Shown here: positions 22,201 through 33,439 of the stretch, piece after piece | How positions within the stretch are numbered: the stretch's first letter is position 1 | Layout: every line of letters begins with the position of its first letter | From: Nyssa sinensis | Taxonomy: Eukaryota; Streptophyta; Magnoliopsida; Cornales; Nyssaceae | Direction: 5' to 3' | Assembly: GCA_008638375.1 (NCBI GenBank) | Contig: CM018046.1 | Span: 45,357,206-45,421,205, forward strand | DNA length: 64,000 nt | Position numbers and translations under genes: made by a program | Notes under the pieces: generated by a model | Told to the model about the DNA's origin: nothing | Seen by the model: the letters and a program-made list of their open reading frames with translations, nothing else | The model's database searches: none

Positions 22201-25200
22201 GCTGAATTCCTGTCTTATGATATCCGTCTGTATTGAAAAAATCAAAGAACGACTCAGCAAATGTATAGTAAAAGCAGCATTTGTTTCATAGAATGTGTAC
22301 AAGAAGCACCCTTCTAATAAAACAGAACCAAAGATCACATCTTGAAGGGCACTGTCTTACAAAGGCTTCAAATCCTAATTGTAACAACAATAATTTAAGC
22401 ATCAGGAGAGAGAGAGAGAGAGAGAGAGACAACATGCCTCTTTCAAAATGCTCTCAAATTCTTCGCCAACCTTTGTGACTAATTCCTGAGGAACTTGATT
22501 TCCATCCATATCAAAGAGTGCATAGCTGAAAAGGACAATATGGTATAATTTGAACACAACACAGATATTTACATTTGAAGTACAAAATTTCAAAATCATT
22601 GAAAAGTAAGAACTTTCATGAAAGTCCCTCAAAACTTCACTAATTGTCAAAATGAGACCATGGATAAGATATGTATTGTCATGCAAAGATGTACAGAAAG
22701 ACACAGTTCATGGAACAATGTTGCTAACTCACAGGCATACTTAAAAAAAAAAAAAGAAGTCTAGAAGATTACTTTCACCAGCCATAGGTTGGAAACAAGT
22801 ATGAGAATAGGTAATGCTCCTTAAATTAATACGCACGCATGCTCGCACGCTCAGACTTATGGTAAGACATTCTGCAAATTTTTTTCTAAGACAGAAAGCA
22901 AAATAATTATTTTTCTAAATTCTATTAATTTTTTCCAGCAAATGAAAACACTAGATCATATTCAACAACTTGTTCAAGTATGTATTGCCTAAAACAAAAG
23001 GCTTCATATGAATCTAATATTCACATGATATCAAAAACCAATGGGGGCTGAACAATAGAATATCCAGGCAAATCTTCAGAAATACGTATTAATTGCATCA
23101 ACTTAATGACAATCCAAAACATCATTTGACTCCTTTCTTTCCCGTGTCCCAGAACTCTTTGGAATTGAAGTTTTTGGATGTTTAACATGTTACGATGATG
23201 TGACCAAAAGAATTTCCAAAAATGTAGGAAACACTCAAAGATAAACTTTGGGTATGAACAAATAATAGCAAGAAGATCTCCCTTCTGCAAATTATTTACA
23301 TAGGTAGATTGGTGAGAAACTACGAATGTCAAAAGCAACCAAGATGAAAATGTAATAAACCTCTCCAAATCATGGTCATACAGCACAGAATTGTCACCAC
23401 TTGTACGATAGAGGGGTAGTCCTAGTCTTCCGATCAAAGATGCCAAGGGATTTTCTTTGCATACTCCATGCAACCTGAAATATCAATGTGAAGATGCAAC
23501 TTCAGCATGTTACAGATGAGGTATCCAAATTTTCCAGGCAAAAAGAAGTTCGAAAATTCAGGTTACCATGATGCACCCAGGTCAATGGGAAAACCAAATG
23601 AGTAATTAGTGTGAACTCGACCACCAATTCTATCCCGAGATTCCAATAAGACAACCTGCCAATTAAACAAAGCTAATAATATCTCAATATTTTCCTGAAT
23701 AAAAATCAGTTTGAAACCCAATCATCAGTAAACTGATAAAAGCACAGCGGCCAAAAGGAATATTTCCCTAATAAAACGCTGCAGGAAAAGAAATTAGAGA
23801 GAAAGGAGTATTGTCCTAGCCATTGAGAAGAGATGTTACAAATGAAAGCTACTCAACATCTAGTCATGGATACATAATTTACAAGCGTATTTGTACATGG
23901 ATTTTACATATAAAGAAGTAGCCAAGACTTGATAAAGAGTATGTTTCTCTTATGCAATGTTCTAAAAACTGGACCAAACCAGCCGGTTCAACCAGTTGAA
24001 CTAGGAACCAGGTTCAACAAACAGTCTGGTTTGATCCCCTAAACCACTTCATACTAAAAAGCATTAATTTTTTAGAGAACTTTTCAAACTGTCCTGGTTT
24101 AAGTCGGTGAAACAGAAAACTGTTCACAGTTGACAGAACTGGATGGTTTACCTCCGACTATAAATATAAGGCATTTTAGGGCCCACTTAACATTCAATTC
24201 TTCTCTCTCAATCTCTTGAAAGTTGAAACAAAGACCCTAGCTCTGTTGAATGATCGATTGCGGCAATGCTGCTTCCAGCTGCAGCAAAGATGCTGACGAG
24301 GAACAACAGCAGACATTGTACCCCCCCCCCCCTTTCTTTGTTTCTCTCATTTTCTTCCTCCCTCACCCCTTTCGGACCACATCAATCAGCCCTAATTTTG
24401 GCAACTTCTTCATGGTGTTATTCTTCCACATTTTTTTGCCTTTTTCCTCTCCTGATATTATATATATGTATATATACACATGCATAATGTTGTTGACTAT
24501 TAGGTTGGCAAGAAGTATCAATTGAAAGGGACTCTAAAATGGTGGTTTATGTAGTTGTTAGACTAAATCAACCAGTGTAGTGGCCTATTCTTGGTTGATT
24601 TCTTAGATTGTGGATATATCCTTATAGCTAGAAAGTCCAATCGTGGGGTGATGTTGTTAATGGTGAAACAGAGTCCTTAAAATCTAAGAAGTATGGATAC
24701 AGGACACGAGACATGGACACGCCACGACGCAAAGACACATGATTTTTCAAAAAAATAAGACATAGACACGTTGGTGATGCATTGAATAATAAAGATTTAT
24801 TTTTATATATAGGATCATCTAATCTAATTCTAACATTATTTAAATTAATTTCAATACAACTTAATCAAAAATTAACATTAATAATAATAAAGTATTTTTT
24901 TGACATGTTTCATTAAGTTGATTTATTAAAAAATAATATCAATTTTTTAAAACTAATTTAGTGATAAAAAATAGGTATATTGGTGTAATACACAAATTAA
25001 AAATTAAAAATATAAATTATTATCTCATCCAACAAATAATAAAGAAGAAAGTGGTTCAAAGAAAGAAGGAGTTTATTATGTTTTGAGTTTTTAATAGTGA
25101 AAGTTAAAAAAAGAATTGAATACAAATTATATTAATCTTAAATAATTATATAAATGTTATAAAAAAATTATTAATATGAATGATAAAAACTAATATTAAC

Positions 25201-28200
25201 ATAAGGGATTGGAGACATGTCACACCAAAGAGGGGAAGCTTCCCGACAAAAGCAGAGGTTTGATCAAGCACGAGAGAGAGAAGAAGAAGACTTTGATCGA
25301 GCGCCAGAGAGGAGGAGGAGGAGTACCTGTCATCAATCTCCAGCAGGTAGGTTGCCCTCTTTCTCTTATCTCTTTCTGTAACTTCTTTGATTCTTCAATC
25401 CTTAATCAATTTTTTTTTAACACTTATCTTCCTACACCATTCTCCTGTCTGGACATGTCCCGATGGGTTGGAAGGTGTCCAAAAATTTGAAAAATGGAAT
25501 AAAAAAATTGAGATACCCAATTTTAACAGTGTCTGAGCATGTCCATGTCCCAAACGTGCCGGACACCAACATTCTTAGCTTAAAATTATTTTAAATAAAT
25601 TTAATTATACATTGTTTTGATATAAAACTTCATATGTTTTGCAATTATTATTGTAGGAAAGTGAAAAAAACTTAGAATTGTTTTCTCTTTTTATTTTTTC
25701 ATATTTTTGATAATTATATTTTATTAGAATATACTTTATTACGTAATTATTACATCACGGTTCAATTTTGGTTGGACCGACAGGTTTAACTGGTGGCCCT
25801 GTGACTTGGTCATTTTTTCAAGTCAATGAACAGTTTAGATTTTAAAACATTGCTCATTCGTTGTTGTTAAGTACAACATAGAAAATCTATAATGCATCAA
25901 ACATTCCAACTTTGAATAGCACAAAATGACACCTTCCAACTATGCTAAACATAAAAAATCTATAGTGCATCAAATATCCCAGCAACCCCCAATTTTGAGT
26001 GAGATTGGACTAAAATGTAGCCATAAATAGATAAAACACCCATCCTTGGTGTCGTTATATATAAAAAGAGAAACAAAATTATTTAGTGATCACATAATAA
26101 AATAATAGAGTAATGTTGTGCTGACCAAATAGTTTTACCAAAAATGTTTACATGGCTAATTTAACGGTATTGGATTGGTTTTATGTCACATCATGAAATA
26201 ATATAAAACTAATATAACACTGTCAAATCAGCTATGTAAACACTTTTGGTAAATATTTTAAGTAAGCCTAGCATTTGCTTGATTTTATCTAAAAATAAAT
26301 ATCACCTTTGAATGATTTTCACATTTCACAGGGCAAACAAACATGGATGTAATTTAAAGGTGTTGGACATCCATGATTCTGACTAGTTGCCCAACTTTCT
26401 TATCACTGTAAGGTATAATAAGATAAATAGTACATATTATATTTCGCCAAACCAGATGGCCCATTGTAGCACAATGTACAAGTGTTGGCATGCAATTCAA
26501 TAGGGTGGGGTGAATTTAAGGGCTTGATCTTATTGCTAACAATCAGATGGGAAAAACCACATATCATACTTCAAAATATATTTCTTTTGAGTACCTGAAA
26601 TGAAGCATTCAAAATATATTTCTTTTGAGTACCTGAAATGAAGCATCATAAAGAGCTCGAGCAGCTGCAATGCCAGCAAAACCACTACCTATGACGATGA
26701 CAGATGGTGATCCCACATGCTTCCCATCAACATTTGAATAGCACAGAGCTACAAGAAACAAGAATAAAGTTAGATATTTTGAGACGGGTATTAGAGGTGA
26801 ACCTCTACGCATTGATAAATGGGTCAATAAATGTGTGCGCTCTTTAAAAGAATCTACTTGAAATCACATTCAAATGGACTGAAGTACACAAATGAATTCA
26901 TATGTTCTATTTTCTGGATGGATATCATACTTTGCTATCAGAATCTGTCTGTCTATATAGACCTCAAAAACATGCTACCCATAATCATTTCTTTTGGCAG
27001 GTCATCGTCATTTACAAAGACAGGTAACAAAACAATGACATGCAGGCAGGTTTGGGCCACCAACTTAGAAATAACAATAAAATAATCACGCCAGGACAAG
27101 AAAAGCGAGTTTAAGAGGAGCATTCAACATAGATCTCTTGCATCTATCATAATGAAATTTCTCGTATGAATAATAATAATGACTTAAACTGTTAACTTCT
27201 GAAAACTATTGATTGCACGACCAGATGGCTTAAGCAAAATACTGCTTATGAGACAATGAGTGGCCAAATGCAACTAGTACACCAATACAAAAATAAAGCC
27301 ATCATTTATAGTTGAAGTGTAGTTACCATCAGAAAATATAAAACCAAGAACCATGGGATTTCAATTAGTCTAATTGAGTTCTTTTAGATAAGACAGTATT
27401 AAAATTCTTTCTCAGAGAGTATAGCTTAATCTAATATATTATCTCACCTGAGAAGCAGATATTTTCGCCTGCATATTTTCTGAACCACAATATCTTAATA
27501 AGAAATGCAAGAATAACAAGCCCAACTCATCCTTATTGCAACTTAAAATTTTTATTCATGAAAGTGTACACAAAAAACCAACATTGTTAAGGCATTCTGA
27601 AGGTGCCATTTAAATTGAACGGGTATAAACTCAAGATGTGACTTTAAAAATCTTAATTGATTAATGGGAACCTTAGAAACCTTGGGATACGGGTTGCCCA
27701 GAATGTTCTGACCTTTTTTGTTTTTCTCTAAGTAGACACATAAGCTGGTATTTCTCTATCAACTTAAGGTTGAATAAATCAAGAGTTCATTTAATTATAC
27801 ACTAAATACTGTTGTTGAATTCTCAATTTGTTGAGAAAATTATAGGCTTCACTATAATTATTTCCATAACTAACAGCGACAATTGCTCTAAAAAATTATT
27901 TCTGTGGTACTTATAGCTGCTAAGATTCAGAATGAATAAAATAGTTCTTAAATATTGATAATGATGATATAGCAACAATAGTTTGAATTATTTTGCATGA
28001 AGTATGAACCTAAATTACTAAAAAGAAAGATGAGTACACCCAAATCAACACAATAAGACTATCAGATTAAAAGAGGGGACCAGTCTGTTTCATTAATATT
28101 TTAATACTTCAATGTAAAAAAACGAAAAGGAAGAAGAAGAAGATAAAGATCCACCTTCTCATTGGTTCCATTTAGCCCAACAAGTTCCCATTTTAACCGG

Positions 28201-30340
28201 ACTTCAAATTTAAATTTGCATAACGCATCCTATTTTCATGCAACCAAGCATGCGTATACTAACACGAGCATAAGCTGAAAGTAGGCCAGACACAAGAATG
28301 GTTCTATTCAATGAATATATACACCAATACATTGTATATACAGATTCCATTCCATTAACAACCAGCAGATTAAATTATGAAAAATAAATAAATAAACTGC
28401 TGTTACAAGTAGGAGACCGTGCCACAAGGCCTAGGAAACAGCAACAGCCAAAAGAAAAAAAGAATAAAAATTAATCAAAGCATCAACTACCAATCAATGA
28501 CAAATTCTCCTCTACCACCAATGGTTTTAGACTTCTTCCAAAAAACATTTCACTCCTACCACAATCACTATTATATCTAATTGTAAACTTTGTCATTTAA
28601 AAACATTAAGCTATCCAATACTAAGATTGCTATGGTACTAAAGGTAAGTAAACAGATAGACAGGAACCAATCTATTATTGAGTACCACCATCTCAGGCAG
28701 ATTTAGAGCTTCTACAAATATTTTTATCCATTTATGATCTCACAGGATCTACTCAAAAAATGACATTTGTCCAAAAAAAAACAAATTACCAACCCCACTT
28801 AGTTGAATTTGTTGAATATGAATGCCTTTAGGTGAGACGCATTCATTACTTTGTCTTTTTTTTATTTATTATTTGTAAGATAAGCATGTGCATAAAAATA
28901 CGAGCTCTCCCATTAAGACAGGCCCTACCTAAGAGATAGAGAGTGCAAATTTCATCATAAATGGTTTTTCAACATCTAACTAAGATAAGTGGTTATGCCA
29001 CTAACATTCTTTCTAAGCTATATATACTCATTGTGAATATAAAAATATGAATTAAAATTTTAATGTTAAATCAATCATTAATTTTGTTTTTCTTTGAAGT
29101 AAAAATAAAAGAAGGGCAGTTCCAGTGGAGAGGGTTCCCAGGGCTCCCAAGGCTCCCACAAATGGGGGGTCTAGGAGGGTAAATGTGCGCAACCTTCACT
29201 CATCCCGCAACAAGCGAAGAGGCTATTTCCACAACTTGAACTATGACCTCTATGTCACAATAGACCATTGCGCCAAAGCCCGCCCTCTTCTTTGAAGTTA
29301 AAAATACCATAATCATTTTTGCACCAGTTTGCACCCTCTATTACATGATTAAGATAATGCTTTAGGTCAAATGTGGAAGATAACAATGTTAATGAGCACA
29401 TGCTAAGCCCAAAATTATTGACCACAGAAAATCAGACTATATGTCAATGCACTACAGTACTCAAAGCAATAGTCATGGTGGTCTAAGTGCTCCTAGTAAC
29501 AGAGGCAGCATGTTTGACTGAAAGAAGGGTGATCCAATCAAGCGCAGAACCATGAAAAAAATTAGTGGGGGGCAAGAAAATTTTTGGAGAAAATTTTAGT
29601 GGGAATTTTAGGTTGGACCAAAAATTTTTGGGGAGAAAAATGAGAGAAATGATAAGAGTAAATATTGAGTTGAGCCAAAGTTTTAGGGTGGGTTAATTTG
29701 AAAAGGTTCGAAATTTTATGTATAAAAAAAAAAAAATTCTTACCGTTTTAGAGGCTGTAGCCCGGCCCAGTCTACAGGTGCTCCTTGGTCGCAATACTTA
29801 ATAATACTATATTTTAAGTTGCGCATGTTTTGCCTTAGCGGGAGAAGACATTGGTATGTCAGCTTTCACATGATTTCGCTATAAAGATGACTCCAAGCCA
29901 AAATCTCAGCCCTAGGTATAGATTTACCACGAATGAAACAAAGCCAGCCATACCATGATGACAATAACTATAATAATTTGCAACAAAACAGCCATACATT
30001 AAATAATTAAATACAAAATATTCATAAATGGCACACCTATTGGCAACACTACAGTTCTACAGGAAATCTCTGTATTTGCTTTTGGATCAAATGGGAAATT
30101 GAAGAATAAGTCAAATGTCGGTGGAGAAAAAAATACATAAAGCTATTACTAAGTAATCATATATTCTCAAAACAACATGTGTCGTGTAAACACATATGTA
30201 CGCAATGCACACATCTATGCACATCTTAAGATTAAACCTACACCGACATACGACCAAAAATAAAAATAAATAAAAAATTTAAATTAAATTAAAAACAAAC
30301 CTCTTCGAATTTGGCGATTACTCTGTTCCCGCGACTCCAT
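16234..30340 (-). CDS. PAO2: Peroxisomal polyamine oxidase (PAO2/PAO3 type), ten exons, one frameshift
   Basis: FAD-dependent amine oxidase of polyamine back-conversion (spermine/spermidine oxidation releasing H2O2). Exons, from the start: 30340-30301, 26748-26633, 23655-23567, 23474-23361, 22525-22438, 22227-22142, 22050-21947, 17545-17448, 17345-16916, 16542-16234. All phases agree and give 490 residues apart from one defect. Residues 34-39 (GSGFAG) are the FAD dinucleotide motif and 57-65 (ESRDRIGGR) its partner. The C-terminal FAD-site block FFAGEA precedes the final SRM, a peroxisomal PTS1 signal. Introns 22437-22228 and 21946-17546 start with GC. Exon 22050-21947 has 104 nt instead of the 103 needed: one extra base near 21,972-21,980 ends translation after about 207 residues. 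Either this allele is null or the base is a sequencing error. Length and words match Arabidopsis PAO2/PAO3 as I recall them. Confidence 0.9.
17903..18620 (-). mobile_element. LINE 3' fragment, antisense, in PAO intron 7
   Basis: Minus-strand reading gives the ORF2 C-terminus of an L1-type LINE: a zinc-binding stretch ([13 protein letters not shown]) near 18,560, then [17 protein letters not shown] near 18,150. It ends in the reverse of a tail, ATCATAAAAAAGAAAAAA, near 17,905-17,925. The subfamily differs from the LINE immediately to its right. As host gene and LINE are both on the minus strand, it lies in sense with the gene. Confidence 0.7.
18621..20716. mobile_element. LINE with 5' inversion (twin-priming structure)
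   Basis: Between about 18,621 and 20,041 the minus strand carries ORF2 from [12 protein letters not shown] (20,010) through [11 protein letters not shown] (19,410) and DIEKAFDHV (18,980) to the catalytic region near 18,660. From about 20,042 to 20,716 the plus strand carries the ORF2 C-terminus and the tail CTCTTACTTATC plus A8. By alignment to the young LINE at 3,017-8,130, the inverted part corresponds to about 5,165-6,540 and the sense part to about 7,460-8,130. An inverted 5' part followed by a sense 3' part with poly-A is the classic product of twin priming, with about 0.9 kb missing at the junction. No clear target duplication was found, so adjacent separate insertions remain possible. 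Confidence 0.75.
21248..21362 (+). mobile_element. tRNA-derived SINE with LINE-like tail
   Basis: GGTTCTAGCTTGATTGGTAT (21,251) fits a pol III A box and GGGTTCAAGTCCCCTTAAGG (21,301) an almost perfect B box, about 50 bp apart as in tRNA genes. The 3' end, TTTACTTATCAAAATA, is the same word as the LINE tail at 20,698-20,712. That agrees with the shared tails by which some SINEs are mobilised by partner LINEs. It is short (about 110 bp). Confidence 0.65.
21369..21440 (-). mobile_element. Au-type SINE 3' fragment, antisense
   Basis: AAAAAGGGCTAGGACAGTGC, then CACGAGGCTCCAGCCACTGC and GGTCTGGGGAAGG, reads as the reverse complement of the 3' half of the plant Au SINE (box-free body, GTGCACC..GCCCTTTT end). 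Only the 3' part is present. Confidence 0.55.
21945..21946 (-). other. GC splice donor of PAO intron 7
   Basis: On the minus strand the exon ends TGGGATCAG and the intron begins GCAAGT. This is the consensus of the rare GC-AG class (AG|GCAAGT); the acceptor CACAG lies at 17,546-17,550. The phase (0 to 0, [10 protein letters not shown]) leaves no GT alternative that keeps the frame. The intron is 4.4 kb and holds LINEs and a hAT-like element. Confidence 0.85.
22436..22437 (-). other. GC splice donor of PAO intron 5
   Basis: The exon ends ATTTTGAAAGAG and the intron begins GCATGTTG, then a CT microsatellite (22,406-22,429 read on the minus strand). Phase 0 joining to ACGGATATC keeps the family reading (ESILKE|TD). 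The nearest GT, 4 nt downstream, would shift the frame. This donor matches the GC consensus less well than the one at 21,945. Confidence 0.7.
23956..25853. mobile_element. 'accggtt'-type MITE interrupted by a hAT-like element
   Basis: The left end GCAATGTTCTAAAAACTGGA and the right end, reversed, GCAATGTTTTAAAATCTAAA, form terminal inverted repeats. Inner words AACCAGCCGGTTCAACCAGT and GGTTTAACTGGTGGCCC are typical of this family, also seen at 14,937-15,415. The interior is disrupted by the element at 24,684-25,578. It lies in PAO intron 2. Confidence 0.65.
24684..25578. mobile_element. hAT-like miniature element, copy 2, 8-bp TSD
   Basis: The 895-bp element is flanked by CTTAAAAT at 24676-24683 and again at 25579-25586. 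An 8-bp duplication is the hAT signature. It begins CTAAGAAGTATGGATAC and ends, inverted, CTAAGAATGTTGGTGTC; GACACG-type words crowd the subterminal regions. No transposase frame is seen, so it is non-autonomous. It is nested in the older MITE at 23,956-25,853. Confidence 0.8.
26570..26645 (-). repeat. 38-bp tandem duplication spanning a PAO 5' splice site
   Basis: Two identical 38-bp copies, 26570-26607 and 26608-26645. The unit contains the last 13 bases of the second coding exon and its GTACTC donor, so the transcript has two identical donors 38 nt apart (exon ends at 26633 or 26595). Only the first keeps the frame (DASFQ|VVLLES); the second adds 38 nt and an in-frame stop. Confidence 0.9.
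26749..29104. other. PAO intron 1, bulk
   Basis: AT-rich intron sequence without recognisable exon. No element with clear ends was identified between 26,830 and 29,100. Confidence 0.45.
29105..29293 (-). mobile_element. Au-type SINE with target duplication
   Basis: On the minus strand: A-box-like TTTGGCGCAATGGTCTATTG, B-box-like GAGGTCATAGTTCAAGTTGT, then TGGAAATAGCCTCTTCG and the GCGCACATTTACCCTCC body, all landmarks of the plant Au SINE. Flanks repeat TTCTTTGAAGTAAAAAT (about 29,092) and TTCTTTGAAGTTAAAAAT (about 29,290), a one-gap target duplication. It lies in PAO intron 1. Confidence 0.8.
29540..29790. repeat. Possible transposon-end sequence in PAO intron 1
   Basis: Repeated AAAATTTTTGG/GGGAGAAAA words and a GC-rich right end (GGCTGTAGCCCGGCCCAG) resemble the ends of common plant DNA transposons, but no boundary or target duplication is readable. 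Confidence 0.25.
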
Positions 30341-30830
30341 GATTCGACGATGATATATTTTTACAAAAATAACTGTGATTAATATTATTAAGCAATAATA
30401 ATAATAAAATCAAGTTCGTTCTGGGCTCCAAAGGTTTCTCAAATTTAAATAAAGCAGGAGGTAATTGAGGCGAATAATGAAGAATAAAAATGAGAAGACA
30501 CGTAATGAAGTGGTTCGAATTCGAAGAGAAACCCAGATTGACCGACCAGCTCATGCGTCTTCCAAACCTACCCCAAGTACTCTAATTCAATCTAATCTGT
30601 ATACAAAATGTATATGTCGATCAAACTCTGCCCGGAGTACGGCCAAAGTTATCTGATGCATACACGATTCCGATCAATCCCATATATCAGATCACACCGA
30701 GTTATAATTCGATATATGGTAATTGATGTGAATCGCGGAGAAGGGGAATAGGGAATAGATATCGACAGAGAAATAAAGGCGTACGACTCTTTTTTAGGGG
30801 TTGGGTGAGGGGATGGGCTTTTTGCCACTC
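30341..30830 (-). promoter_or_regulatory. PAO 5' UTR and core promoter with TATA box
   Basis: On the minus strand a good TATA box (CTATAAAAGG, core at 30848-30854) stands about 510 bp upstream of the ATG at 30340. Transcription should start near 30,820, giving a 5' UTR of about 480 nt in which an intron is possible but not identified. Beyond the TATA box the DNA becomes intergenic. Confidence 0.5.
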
Positions 30831-30999
30831 CTTGGGTTTGGTTGCCCTTTTATAGAGTTTTTCCGACTCGAAAGTCTGCAAATATGATTGACGAATCGGT
30901 GTAATTTTCTGGCCTACTCGCCTTCTAAATTCGACACGTGTGAAATTTTCCGCCCGAAAAGGGAGACAAGACACAGTAAGTGAAGTAATGTGTAAATCG

Positions 31000-32087
31000 T
31001 GCTATTGTTTTTTATCTTTCAAAAAAAACTGGCAACTTCTGCTTTTCCAAATCACACGTAAGTCACATTGAATAACGAGTTATTACTTGTTATAAGGGGT
31101 GAGCTAAGCCGTGATTACTTTAGACTTTGAGCACATTCCAAATGTGGAGGAAGAAAGCCAAATATTTTTTGGGTTTATAAGGAAAAATAAATGTATAAAA
31201 TTATTTTTTAATTTAAAACATTTTAGTATATATAATAAAGTTTAGATTTTATTTTTTAAGATTAGAATTTTTCAAGATTTTAAAATATTTTATTCAAAGT
31301 ATAAAATATGTATATGTCGTAAATTGTGAAACATTTTTTTAGGAATGTAAACAAACAAATTTGGAACTTGATATTTAGGATCAAGTTTGGATTTTATTTT
31401 TAGATGCAAAAATCTTTATATAGATGATCAAAATGTTACATTCATAAATATAAAAATATATTTTTAAAAGACGCAACAGCAATTTGATTTTTTTTTAAAA
31501 ATAAAAGAGACAAAAATGACAGGGATTTTTAATTTTATAAGATAAAAAATAAAATCAATGCTTGTATCACTCAAAAAATATAAATTTTCACTTAGTAACA
31601 AATAGATCTAATGTAAAGAAAGGGAAAAAAATGGTTACCTTTTTTAATAAATCAGGAGTTTGAGTTAGGATAAAAGTACCTATCAAAAAAAAATTACGTA
31701 CTATGATCGTATGGTAAAAATTTATTTACCTAAAAAAATTACATATACGAACTTAACGGTAAAATTTTACCTACTTGAAATAAATTACGTAACTGCAATA
31801 ATCATGACTAAAATGCATAACATATTACGATAAAATTCAAACTTAAAACATAATATGTAAAATAATATTTCAATTGGAGTTTGTTGAAAAAAAATCAAGA
31901 AGGAAAATGCTAAAAATAAAACAGAAAATGAAAGAACGAGAATAAAAAACTGAAAACCAAAAAACTACATGTCCTTTGTACTAAAATATAACTTATCATG
32001 TATTTATCAATAATTAAATAACAATACTAAGAAGTTTACACAATTAGCTTTATTTTTGTGGCCTCTAACAGAAAGTCTCAGGAGTCT
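31000..32087. other. AT-rich intergenic DNA
   Basis: Low-complexity AT-rich sequence with no gene, RNA gene or bounded element recognised. Confidence 0.5.
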
Positions 32088-32243
32088 CTCCATTTGAAGT
32101 GAAATTAAGTATCGTCTCTCTATTTCTTTTACAAGCAGGCGAGACGTCCATTTTAAATTGTAATATTTTTAAAGTTTTGAAAGTAATTTTCACCTACTTG
32201 TGAGAGAAATAGAGAGATGAAATTGAGACACTCCAATCCATAT
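32088..32243. mobile_element. Small foldback MITE
   Basis: Left arm GGAGTCTCTCCATTTGAAGT, then TCTCTCTATTTCTTTTACAAGC; the right arm read inverted gives GGAGTGTCTCAATTTCATCT, then CTCTATTTCTCTCACAAGTA. Arms of roughly 65 bp surround a short AT-rich loop, so the whole 155-bp unit can fold back on itself. Confidence 0.6.
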
Positions 32244-33439
32244 CATTGGATCCAAAGTGAATACAGCCTATGAATAGGGACTAACCAAATGCATATATGC
32301 ATAGAGTGAGGAGAGAAAGAAAGGAGAGCCAAAAAGTGGTGGGAATTCATATATATTCAGCAGTGAGAGAGAAGTGAGAATCTAACCTTCATCAGCAAAA
32401 GAAGAGGGTTGAAGATTTACCTTCAACACTCAAATAGATCACCATCACCGTCGCGATCCCCACCTCCCCTTTCTCTGTTTTTGCAGAAACACCCACTCAC
32501 CCTCCTTCTATTGCACCGACCCCCCTCCTACTTTTCAATTTTTGTACCCTCCCTTGTGTTTCTAATTTTTATTTTTTCCTACTCCCCCCCAACTTTTTCA
32601 CTGTTTTTTTTTTTTTTTATTGTTGTGCAACTTTTAATTAATATAAAGTATAATTGAAGAATTTTTTTTAAGTATTTGAAGTTTTAGTTTAGATTCATTT
32701 TGATGATAAGTCATGGAAAAGTTTTGAATGAGACTGATATAGTGATATAGTAATATGTTTTTTTAATGATATTTTATCATATATGATATAATTTAATTTT
32801 TTTTAAATAAATTAAACGACATTCTCTATTTTATTTGACTATACAAATACTTATTTTCAGTCAAAATTTTTAATTAAAATTAAAAAAATTGTCTCTTTTA
32901 TTTTTATTTTTTGCATTTTTTAATTTTGACTATTTTTTTAACTTTTTGGAAAGTTTTTTTTTTATTTTAAGTAAATAAAAATTTAAGATTTTAATCAATA
33001 TTTATTTATAAAATGAAAAAAAAATTTAAAAAATGGTCAAGATTTAAAAATAAATTAAAAAACATGAATGAGTAGTTTTGTATTTCAAAAAAAAATTGAC
33101 TAAAGAAAATTATTTGTATAATGTTAGGTAAAAAAAAAGAAAAATTAATGTAATTTCAAAAAATTTAATATAAGTATCAAAATTTTAAAAAAATGTCCAT
33201 ATAATTTATTTATTTTTTAACAAAACATAATGTATATATAATAAAATATTATTAATAAGAACATTATTTGGTGCTGAATGTACTGAAAAATATCTTATAC
33301 GTCATTATCTCTTTGTTTTGGTGGACCTACCCCCATTGAAGCCCAAAGATGTGCATCACGGCTAGTTTTCTCAACTGCTCTTACTCATGGGGCCATGGGG
33401 CCCGACTCAATTCAGTCATCGTTAAGTGTGTTTTGTATT
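32244..33439. other. AT-rich intergenic DNA with pyrimidine-rich stretch
   Basis: A C/T-rich stretch at 32,445-32,620 gives a short proline/serine-rich open frame (32,409-32,657) with no homology I recognise. The remainder is AT-rich without visible features. Confidence 0.4.

Noticed and set aside
23021..23473. 150-residue open frame (-)
   Set aside because: Only its first 38 residues are real (PAO exon 23361-23474); the rest is read-through into the intron.
26595..26632. Second donor in the PAO exon as the normal splice site
   Set aside because: Using it adds 38 nt with an in-frame stop; the first copy at 26,633 keeps family sequence and frame.
32409..32657. Ser/Pro/Leu/Phe-rich frame (+)
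   Set aside because: Low-complexity pyrimidine-rich DNA with no start context or homology.
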